From Alphaproteobacteria bacterium UBA3612 (lineage in GTDB: Bacteria > Pseudomonadota > Alphaproteobacteria > Sphingomonadales > Sphingomonadaceae), in the NCBI GenBank assembly GCA_002375465.1, contig DFLT01000012.1:485-64484 (forward strand): a stretch of DNA of 64,000 nucleotides. The letters are read 5' to 3'. The notes under the pieces are model-generated. The model was not told the DNA's origin and did no database searches. It saw only the letters and a program-made list of their open reading frames with translations. A program made the translations under genes and the position numbers. Positions 24,825 to 32,423 of this stretch are shown piece after piece (position 1 is the first letter of the stretch; every line of letters starts with the position of its first letter).

Positions 24825-26066
24825 TCAAGGTTTTGCAGCGACCGGAATCGGCGAGGCGGTTTGCGTGACGATCAGAGCCTTCGCGAATTGCGTTTGTTCC
24901 TCGTCGGCGACAGGGGCGCGGCGGGTCATGCGGAACATGGTGAAGGCGAGAAGGACGAGGTGCACCCCCAGCGTCCAGGCGAACAGCGCATCGAGGCTGC
25001 TGGCGTTGATGAGAACGGAGGCCGCGATGGGACCGACAACGGCACCAATGCCGTAAAGGAGAAGAACGCCGCTGGCCGTTTCCACGAAGCCGGATGGTTC
25101 CGCATGGTCGTTCAGATGGGCGGTGGCCAGCCCGTTGATGGGAAAGCCGAAAAACCCGTAGAGAAATCCGGCGATGAAAACACCGTTGGTGATGAGCGGT
25201 GCCCCGAACAGCATGAAAAGCGCGGCGCCGATGGACCCGAGCGTTGCGATGATCAAAACCTGCCGCCTGTCGATGCGGTCCGACAGCAGGCCGAGGGGCG
25301 CCTGGCCGGCGGCGCCGCCAACGACGACCACGCTCATGAAAATAGCGACGGATGCGGCCGCGCTGGCGGCGTCGGCCCTGCCGGCGGCATAGATGGGCCC
25401 CAATGCCCAGAAGCTGCCATTGGCGAGTCCGACGGCGAGAATGCCGGCCGCGCCGACGGGGGATTGACGGTAGAGCTTTCTGAGATTCACGCGCGTCTCG
25501 ACGATGGGCGCGGGCGCGTCGGAAGCGCTGAGCGTCAGCGGGATCGCTGACAGGGAAACCAGGATGGAGGCGATGGCGAACAGGGGAAATTGCGCCGGGT
25601 CGCCGAGCAGCAGCATCATCTGGCCGAGCGTCAGCACGGTAAGATTGATTACGGTATAAACGGAAAAGATCGCGCCCCGGTTTTCAGCAGTCGCCTTCTC
25701 GTTCAGCCAGCTTTCGATGACGGTGTAGAGAATGGCGAAGCAGAAGCCGGTCGTTCCCCGCAGCAGCCACCAGATGACCGGGTCGTCGATCAGGGCGTGC
25801 ACGAGGGTCATCGTGGAGGCGAGCGCCACGGCGGCGGCGAATACGCGGATATGACCCGCCCGGCGCATGAAGCGGGCCGCTGTCAGACAGCCGACACCGA
25901 ACCCCAGGAAGTAGGATGACCCAAGGATACCGATTTGCACCGCCGTCTGTGCATTTATGTCCGCCCGCAGCGGCAGCAGCGCCCCCTGCAGGCCGTTGCC
26001 CATCAAAAGCAGCGCGACCGACATCAGGAGCGCCCCGACGGAGGCCAGTGTAGCGCGCATGGTCAA
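24825..26066 (-). CDS. Major facilitator superfamily transporter
   Basis: A 413-residue protein with 12 predicted helices. The family loop motif appears after helix 2 (ARFMRRAGHIRVF) and again in the second half (GLLSDRIDRRQVLI). The overall layout and DxxxxWWLLRGTTGFCFA segment resemble the YcaD-type MFS carriers, for which the substrate is not known. It lies 31 bases upstream of the acyltransferase on the same strand. Confidence 0.85.
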   Translation of the reverse strand: MTMRATLASVGALLMSVALLLMGNGLQGALLPLRADINAQTAVQIGILGSSYFLGFGVGCLTAARFMRRAGHIRVFAAAVALASTMTLVHALIDDPVIWWLLRGTTGFCFAILYTVIESWLNEKATAENRGAIFSVYTVINLTVLTLGQMMLLLGDPAQFPLFAIASILVSLSAIPLTLSASDAPAPIVETRVNLRKLYRQSPVGAAGILAVGLANGSFWALGPIYAAGRADAASAAASVAIFMSVVVVGGAAGQAPLGLLSDRIDRRQVLIIATLGSIGAALFMLFGAPLITNGVFIAGFLYGFFGFPINGLATAHLNDHAEPSGFVETASGVLLLYGIGAVVGPIAASVLINASSLDALFAWTLGVHLVLLAFTMFRMTRRAPVADEEQTQFAKALIVTQTASPIPVAAKP

Positions 26067-26099
26067 CGAAGCTTTTGATGGGCGGACATGCCGCCGAAC

Positions 26100-27062
26100 T
26101 TAGGTTGCGCGGCGGCGAATTCCGAGGGCCAATGCGCCAATTCCGAAAAGAAGCAGCGCACCGGGGGCGGGAACCTCCTCAGTCAGTCCGACCAGCAGGC
26201 TGACCTCGTCGGCCAGCGCCCGATGAATGGGCGCCGTAAAATGCGTGCCGTCGAAGGAGAAAATCCCGGTGCAATCGATATCGCCGTTCACCACCGGGCG
26301 AACGTCGATGCAGCTGTCCGTCAGATTCATCGCCGGAAGGCCAAAGACGCTGGGGTCGGTCATCAGGGTGCCGAAGAAACTGAAATAGTCGAACGAGAAG
26401 ATTTCTGCCTCCAGGCTGGCGGTCGCAAGACCGGCGAGGATCGCGCTTTCAAGGTCGGCCGCGACCGGCGTGGTCGCATTGGGAACGCCCATGACGAGAA
26501 TGTGCCGGGCCCCCGCCGCGTCGAGCGCCGCGACATTCGCCACCAGACGTGTGGCGGCAAGCGCGATATATTCTTCCTGAGTATATGGCCCGGTTTCGCC
26601 GCGTCCGATCGCGAAAATGTCATTGCCGGCCGCGCTGATCGTATAGAGCGCGTCGGGGTCGGCATTTCCGCCCACCGCCGCCAAATAAGTCCCTACCTGA
26701 AAATCGAGGTCGGGGATGGGGTCGCCGCCTGCGGAGAAACCCGAATTGTTGACGATGCGGGCGCCGCCAAAGGCATAATTATCGCCGCCAAGGAGAGATG
26801 GGCTGGTAAAGCCTCCCTCAATCGGGACATTTATCAGGTCGGTGAAATCCGGGCCGTTGGTGAAACGCCCCTGGAAATAGCCGGTCGAGGGGTTCGGAGT
26901 CGCCCCGCCCGTAAGGGTGAAGATGTTGCCCGCGTCGACCAGACTGTCGCCAAAGACGATCTGGTTTGAATAGGCCATCGTTGCGGCAGTTGCGGGTAGA
27001 GCGAGGGCGGCAGCGCCGAGCGTGCCAGCCGCGCCAAGAAGGCAAAGCTTTACGTAGTTCAT
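26100..27062 (-). CDS. Secreted GDSL/SGNH esterase with PEP-CTERM-like tail
   Basis: A 320-residue exported hydrolase. A signal peptide (to about residue 26) is followed by the GDSL block FGDSLVDAGN with the nucleophilic serine, an SAAGNDIF block carrying the asparagine of SGNH enzymes, and a DGTHFT block with the catalytic aspartate and histidine. The C-terminus, VPAPGALLLFGIGALALGIRRR, is a PEP-CTERM-like sorting signal: a short proline motif, one helix and arginines. The start at 27062 is preferred over 27071 because GGGAGG lies nine bases before it, whereas it abuts the earlier ATG. Confidence 0.88.
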   Translation of the reverse strand: MNYVKLCLLGAAGTLGAAALALPATAATMAYSNQIVFGDSLVDAGNIFTLTGGATPNPSTGYFQGRFTNGPDFTDLINVPIEGGFTSPSLLGGDNYAFGGARIVNNSGFSAGGDPIPDLDFQVGTYLAAVGGNADPDALYTISAAGNDIFAIGRGETGPYTQEEYIALAATRLVANVAALDAAGARHILVMGVPNATTPVAADLESAILAGLATASLEAEIFSFDYFSFFGTLMTDPSVFGLPAMNLTDSCIDVRPVVNGDIDCTGIFSFDGTHFTAPIHRALADEVSLLVGLTEEVPAPGALLLFGIGALALGIRRRAT

Positions 27063-27180
27063 CGTTTTCATCCTCCCAAGGAACGGGCAGGATTAGCGCA
27101 GTTTCGCCGAATTATGTTAGCTGTTTGTTTACCAAGGTTCTTCTTTGGATCGGGCGGTTTTTACGTACCGCGCAGTAAGG

Positions 27181-28011
27181 TCAGCGCTGGTCGAGGGACC
27201 TTAGCGCCGACTGGAACGCGAGAAGGTCGATCCATGCAAGTCGTTTCTGTTCCGGCTGCCTGAGCAGATAGGCGGGGTGGAAGGTGGGCATCACCCGGTA
27301 GCGTTCCCCCTCTATTTCCACATCGGCCCAGCGGCCGCGCAGGCGCATGATGCCCGCATCCGTCGCGAGCAGTGCCTTGGCACTTGTGCCGCCGACGCAG
27401 AGGATCAGGCGCGGCCTGTGGATCGCGATGTGCCGGTGAAGCAGCGGCAGGCATTCCGCCGCCTCCTGCGGGCTGGGCGTGCGGTTGCGCGGCGGGCGCC
27501 AGGGGCTGAGATTGGTGATGTATACGCCGTTTTCTTCGTCGGTCCGGTCAAGGCCGATGGCGGCGAGCATTCGGTCGAGAAGCTGGCCGGCAGGACCGAC
27601 GAAGGGCTTGCCCTCGCGCTCCTCCTGCTGTCCCGGCGCCTCTCCGACGATCATGACTTTCGAACGCGGATTGCCGTCTGCAAACACGAAGGCGGAATTG
27701 GGCGCATTGAGGCTGCTTGCAAAACCGCGCGCCTCTGTCGCCAATTCGTCCAGAGTGCGGGCGCTGAGCGGCGCGGCGGGGGCGTTCTGTGGAGCAGGGG
27801 ACCCGCCCTGAAGTGGAAGGGGCGGGGGCTGGTCCTGGGGTGCGGGTCTTTCCCCTGGCGCTGGCTTTTCCGGCCGTGGGGACAGGGAAGGGGCGGGCGC
27901 CTGCAGCCAATTGCCCGGTCGGTCGGCAATCAGGGCGTCGGCACCGGCATCGACAAGCCAGGCAAGTGTGGCTGCGGCCTGTTGAGGGGTAAGGGAAGCA
28001 GGACCGGTCAT
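27181..28011 (-). CDS. Family 4-type uracil-DNA glycosylase
   Basis: A 276-residue base excision repair enzyme that removes uracil from DNA. Motif 1 reads GEAPGQQEEREGKPFVGPAG and motif 2 reads HPAYLLRQP; FVFADGNP is a known alphaproteobacterial variant of the segment before motif 1. A proline-rich linker occupies about residues 40-85. Only two cysteines exist in the whole protein (in AECLPLL and LILCVGG), so the four-cysteine 4Fe-4S site of classical family 4 enzymes is incomplete. Confidence 0.88.
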   Translation of the reverse strand: MTGPASLTPQQAAATLAWLVDAGADALIADRPGNWLQAPAPSLSPRPEKPAPGERPAPQDQPPPLPLQGGSPAPQNAPAAPLSARTLDELATEARGFASSLNAPNSAFVFADGNPRSKVMIVGEAPGQQEEREGKPFVGPAGQLLDRMLAAIGLDRTDEENGVYITNLSPWRPPRNRTPSPQEAAECLPLLHRHIAIHRPRLILCVGGTSAKALLATDAGIMRLRGRWADVEIEGERYRVMPTFHPAYLLRQPEQKRLAWIDLLAFQSALRSLDQR

Positions 28012-28103
28012 TGCCCCCCCTTATGTGCGACTGTGCACCATCTGGCAAAGTTCGCCGGGAACCCCTAGGTAACGTGACTGAATTTTATAAAGGGGACTTG
28101 GGC

Positions 28104-29762
28104 GTGAGCGAACCCGAACGCGAATCGATGGAATATGATGTCGTCATCGTCGGCGGCGGACCAGCAGGCCTGTCAGCGGCCATCAGGCTGAAGCAGCAGG
28201 CTGCCGCCGAGGGAAAAGACATTTCCGTCTGCGTTCTGGAAAAGGGGTCCGAGATTGGCGCCCACATCCTGTCGGGCGCGGTCGTCGATCCGCGCGCGCT
28301 GGACGAATTGCTGCCCGAATGGCGCGAGGAGGATGGTCACCCGCTGACCGTGGAGGTCGAAGACAATCACCACTGGGTGCTGACGAAGAAGGGCAAGTTC
28401 GAATTTCCCCATATCCTGTTGCCGCCGTTCATGGGGAATGAGGGTTGCTATACGCTGTCGCTGGGCAATTTCTGTCGCTGGCTCGCCGAAAAGGCAGAGG
28501 CGATGGAGGTGGAGATATTCCCCGGCTTTGCAGGCGCGGAAGTGCTGTTCAACGAGGATGGCAGCGTCCGCGGCGTGGCAACCGGCCCGTCCGGCATCGC
28601 AAAGGATGGCGAGAAGAAGCCCACCTATGAAGACGGCATGGAGCTGCACGCGAAATACACCCTGTTCGCAGAGGGCGTGCGCGGACATCTGTCGAAGGAG
28701 CTGAAGCGCATCTTCAGCCTGGATACCGATTGCGAGCCGCAGGTCTATGGGCTGGGCGTGAAGGAATTGTGGGACATTGACGATGACAAGCACGTCCCCG
28801 GCACCGTCATCCATACACAGGGCTGGCCGCTGGACGATGCCAATGGCGGCGGCTTCATCTATCATCAGGACGACGGGCAGGTCGCGCTGGGGTTCGTCAC
28901 CTGGCTAAGCTACAAGAATCCGCACCTTTCGCCGTTCCAGGAAATGCAGAAGTGGAAGACGCACCCGGCGATCGCCGAACTGCTGAAGGGCGGCAAGCGC
29001 GTCAGCTATGGCGCGCGGGCGATCAACGATGGCGGGTTCCAGTCCGTGCCCAAGCTGGCATTCCCGGGGGGCGCGCTGATCGGCTGTTCCGCAGGGTTCG
29101 TCAACGTCCCGCGCATCAAGGGCACGCATACGGCCATGAAGTCGGGCATGATGGCGGCAGAGGCGGCGTTCGAGGCGGTGATGGCGGGTCGTCAGCATGA
29201 CGAGCTGACCGCCTATCAGACCGCCTATGACAATAGCTGGGCGCGCAAGGAATTGTCCAAGGTTCGCAACACCCTGCCGCTGGTGAAGAAATTCGGCGAG
29301 GTCTTTGGAACGGGGCTGGCCGGGCTGACCATGTGGCTGGAGCATCTGAACATCAAGATGCCGTTCACCATGGGCCACAAGCCGGACCACGAGCAGATTG
29401 GCCGCAAGGAACATTATAATCCGCCCGTCTATCCAAAGCCGGACGGCGTCCTGACCTTTGACCGTCTATCCTCTGTTTTCCTGTCCAACACCAATCATGA
29501 GGAGGATCAGCCGCCGCACCTGGTGCTGAAGGACAAGTCGATCCCGATCGAACATAATCTGCCCCTCTATGACGAGCCGGCGCAGCGTTACTGTCCGGCG
29601 GGCGTCTACGAAGTGGTCGGCGAGGAAGAGGGGAACCCCCAATTCGTCATCAACGCGCAAAATTGCGTGCACTGCAAAACGTGCGACATCAAGGATCCCA
29701 CCCAGAATATTAACTGGGTCGTGCCTGAAGGCGGCGGGGGACCGAACTATCCGAACATGTAA
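28104..29762 (+). CDS. etfD: Electron transfer flavoprotein-ubiquinone oxidoreductase
   Basis: A 552-residue membrane-associated enzyme that passes electrons from ETF (acyl-CoA dehydrogenases) to ubiquinone. The FAD-binding motif VVIVGGGPAGLSAA is at about residues 12-25. The C-terminal ferredoxin-like domain has cysteines in RYCPAGVYE and NCVHCKTCDIKDP for the 4Fe-4S cluster. I chose the GTG at 28104 with an AAGGGGA about eight bases upstream; the longer frame from 28011 would add a non-conserved leader. It fits with the acyl-CoA dehydrogenases and leucine catabolism genes nearby. Confidence 0.95.
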   Translation: MSEPERESMEYDVVIVGGGPAGLSAAIRLKQQAAAEGKDISVCVLEKGSEIGAHILSGAVVDPRALDELLPEWREEDGHPLTVEVEDNHHWVLTKKGKFEFPHILLPPFMGNEGCYTLSLGNFCRWLAEKAEAMEVEIFPGFAGAEVLFNEDGSVRGVATGPSGIAKDGEKKPTYEDGMELHAKYTLFAEGVRGHLSKELKRIFSLDTDCEPQVYGLGVKELWDIDDDKHVPGTVIHTQGWPLDDANGGGFIYHQDDGQVALGFVTWLSYKNPHLSPFQEMQKWKTHPAIAELLKGGKRVSYGARAINDGGFQSVPKLAFPGGALIGCSAGFVNVPRIKGTHTAMKSGMMAAEAAFEAVMAGRQHDELTAYQTAYDNSWARKELSKVRNTLPLVKKFGEVFGTGLAGLTMWLEHLNIKMPFTMGHKPDHEQIGRKEHYNPPVYPKPDGVLTFDRLSSVFLSNTNHEEDQPPHLVLKDKSIPIEHNLPLYDEPAQRYCPAGVYEVVGEEEGNPQFVINAQNCVHCKTCDIKDPTQNINWVVPEGGGGPNYPNM

Positions 29763-29815
29763 GAAGGGGTAGGGCGCGCCGGTCTGCGTGCCGCCCCTGT
29801 CCAAGTGGAGTCAAT

Positions 29816-31501
29816 ATGCGCGGTCTCATCTTCCTTTCTCTGCTGGCGGGTACAGCTGCGCCCGCGACGGCCTCGACGATCATCGTCGAGGAACGCGGCC
29901 TGTCGGATTATGTGCAGGGGCGTTACGCCGCCGCGACAGGCGAACTGGAACAGGCCGCCGACCTTTACGAAGGGGCGCTCGGCTATGCGCCCGAAGATCC
30001 CTATTTGCTGAAACGCACGTTCGACCTGGCTGTCGAGGCGGGTGACGAGAAACTGGCGGTCGGCGTGGCACGGCGGCTGGTCGATGAAGCGCCGTTCGAC
30101 AGCGCGGTTGCCATGCTGCTGACGGCGGATGCGCTGCAGCGTAAGGACTGGGACGATTTGAACAGCCGGCTGGACGGGCTGGCATCATCTGGATTCGGTT
30201 CCCTGGTCGCGCCCATCGCACGGGCCTGGGCGCTGGAGGCGCGAAGCAAGGAAAAGAACGCGCGCGCGGCACTGGCCGGTGCGTCGCCGGAAGGACTTGC
30301 AGAAAGCTATTGGGTCGAACATCGCGGCCACGTCGCGCTGGCGACCGGCAAGGAGGAAGAGGCGATTGCCGCCTATCAGCCCCTGATCGAGGGGGATGAG
30401 GGTGCCAATGTTCGGATTCGCCTGGCACTGGCCGAAGCCCTGCAAGAGGACGGGCAGGATGCCGAGGCGAAGGTCGTGCTGGATGCGGCGCTGGACCATC
30501 CCGACGTGCTGGCGGCGAGAAAGCTGCTTGCCGATGGCAAGAAGCTGCGCTTCGCGCCCCAAGATGCGCGCGAGGGGGTGGCGACCATGTTGCTGCGGAT
30601 CGCCGCCGATCTGTCGAACCAGCGGACGGTGCCCATCGCGTTGACCTTTGCGCGGATCGCCACCTGGCTGGCGCCAGATAATTCAACCGCCTGGCTGATG
30701 ACGTCGCAATTGCTGGCGCGTAGCGAAGAATTGGCACCGGCGCTTGCCGCCGCACGGCAGATCGATGACGAGGATCCCTCCGCCGGCATGGCACGCGGAC
30801 AGGAAGCGGCCCTGCTGTCCGGGCTGGACCGAAAGCCCGAAGCGCTGCAGATGCTGGAACTGGCCGCATCGGCGCCGGGTGCGACGGCGCGCGATCACAT
30901 GCTGCTGGGCGATGCCTATCAGGATGCGGACCGCTTCGACGACGCGCTGGTGGCGTACCGCACGGCGCAAACCATGCCCATCGAGAGTGACGATGTTCGC
31001 TGGCAATTGTTTTTCCTGATCGGCGCGGCGGAAGAGCAGCGGGGCGACTGGCAGGCGGCGGAAGTGGCGCTGCGGCAGGCGCTGGCAATTGCGCCCGACG
31101 AAGCGATCACGCTGAATTATCTGGGCTATACCCTGCTGGATCGTGGCATGAAGCTGGACGAGGCCGTTGCCATGATCGAGGAGGCGCACCGGCTGGAGCC
31201 GAATGACGGTCATATCACCGACTCTCTCGGCTGGGCACAATATCGCGTCGGCGATTATGAGAAGGCGGTTGCGACGCTGGAAGAAGCGATCCGAAGCGTA
31301 CCCGGAGACGCGACCATCAACGACCATCTGGGCGATGCCTATTGGCAGGTGGGCCGCCGAATCGAGGCACGCTTTCGCTGGCAAGCCGCGCTGGAGGGCG
31401 AGCCGTCGGATAAGCAGATCGCGGCCATCAACGCGAAGCTGCGTTATGGCTATGAACGCGGGGTTGCGCTGGCGCAGGCGGACGGCGAACCGCGTTTGTG
31501 A
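29816..31501 (+). CDS. Exported tetratricopeptide-repeat protein
   Basis: A 561-residue protein with a signal peptide (MRGLIFLSLLAGTAAPATAS) and many TPR units through its length. The best conserved are at the C-terminus: ALAIAPDEAITLNYLGYTLLDRG and EEAHRLEPNDGHITDSLGWAQYRVGDYEKAV. It probably acts in the periplasm or on the outer membrane as a scaffold; its partner is unknown. The stop overlaps the ispE start (GTGA), so the two are coupled. Confidence 0.88.
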   Translation: MRGLIFLSLLAGTAAPATASTIIVEERGLSDYVQGRYAAATGELEQAADLYEGALGYAPEDPYLLKRTFDLAVEAGDEKLAVGVARRLVDEAPFDSAVAMLLTADALQRKDWDDLNSRLDGLASSGFGSLVAPIARAWALEARSKEKNARAALAGASPEGLAESYWVEHRGHVALATGKEEEAIAAYQPLIEGDEGANVRIRLALAEALQEDGQDAEAKVVLDAALDHPDVLAARKLLADGKKLRFAPQDAREGVATMLLRIAADLSNQRTVPIALTFARIATWLAPDNSTAWLMTSQLLARSEELAPALAAARQIDDEDPSAGMARGQEAALLSGLDRKPEALQMLELAASAPGATARDHMLLGDAYQDADRFDDALVAYRTAQTMPIESDDVRWQLFFLIGAAEEQRGDWQAAEVALRQALAIAPDEAITLNYLGYTLLDRGMKLDEAVAMIEEAHRLEPNDGHITDSLGWAQYRVGDYEKAVATLEEAIRSVPGDATINDHLGDAYWQVGRRIEARFRWQAALEGEPSDKQIAAINAKLRYGYERGVALAQADGEPRL

Positions 31502-32370
31502 CGCGCGGGCGTGACAGCTCTTTGCACGAAATAGCCTATGCAAAGCTGAACCTGGCCCTGCACGTCAGGAACAGGCGCGAAGACGGATATCATGACATTG
31601 AAACGCTGTTCGCCTTTTGCGCGGACGGCGATGTGCTGCGCGTTTCCCCCTCAGACGATCTGACGCTGGACATGGAGGGGCCGTTCGCGGCCGTGCTGGC
31701 AGGCGATGCAGACAATCTGGTGCTGCGCGCCGCGCATATTCTGGCGGAGGCATGTGGCGAACGTCGCGGCGCGGCGCTGACGCTCGACAAGCGCCTGCCA
31801 GTCGCCAGCGGCATTGGCGGAGGTTCTGCCGATGCGGCGGCTGCGCTGCGATTGCTGAACCGGCATTGGGGGTTGAACTGGTCATTGTCGCGGCTGGCGG
31901 AGATCGGCTTTTCGCTGGGCGCCGACGTGCCCGCCTGCGTCCATAGCGTCGCCGTGCGGGGAGAAGGCGTCGGAGAGCGGTTGGACCCCGGCGCCAGGCT
32001 GACGGATTTGACGGACCTGCCGGTGCTGCTGGTAAACCCCCTGACCGAAGTGTCGACAGCGGCGGTGTTCCGCAACTGGGACGGCGTGGATCGGGGGGCA
32101 CTGGGGGGCGGGCCGGCGCTGCCGACGGCGCTGGCGGGGCGGAACGACCTTGCCGCCCCCGCCAGAAAGATCGCCCCTGTCATCGACGATGTCCTGAACA
32201 TGCTGGAGGCGGCGCCCGGCGCCACGCTGGTCCGCATGTCGGGGTCGGGAGCGACCTGTTTCGCGCTGTTCGAGTCCGGCGCCGCACGCGATGCGGCACA
32301 AACAGCAGTTCGCAGCCAGGCGCCGGAATGGTGGTCGATGGCCAGTCACCTGCATAATTTTTGCGAATGA
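31498..32370 (+). CDS. ispE: 4-diphosphocytidyl-2-C-methyl-D-erythritol kinase
   Basis: A 290-residue GHMP kinase of the MEP isoprenoid pathway that phosphorylates the 2-hydroxyl of CDP-methylerythritol. It shows YAKLNLALHV at the N-terminus, the ATP-binding glycine loop LPVASGIGGGSADAAAALR (about residues 100-118), and MSGSGATCFALF near the C-terminus. It starts with GTG inside the stop of the TPR gene. Confidence 0.95.
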   Translation: MTRGRDSSLHEIAYAKLNLALHVRNRREDGYHDIETLFAFCADGDVLRVSPSDDLTLDMEGPFAAVLAGDADNLVLRAAHILAEACGERRGAALTLDKRLPVASGIGGGSADAAAALRLLNRHWGLNWSLSRLAEIGFSLGADVPACVHSVAVRGEGVGERLDPGARLTDLTDLPVLLVNPLTEVSTAAVFRNWDGVDRGALGGGPALPTALAGRNDLAAPARKIAPVIDDVLNMLEAAPGATLVRMSGSGATCFALFESGAARDAAQTAVRSQAPEWWSMASHLHNFCE

Positions 32371-32423
32371 GTTGCAGCAAAAGCCGCGTAAAGGCCAAAA
32401 GCTGTATGTAGATCGGATTGTGA

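Noticed and set aside
29880..31088. 402-codon minus-strand frame opposite the TPR gene
   Set aside because: Arg/Pro-rich antisense shadow of the TPR gene.
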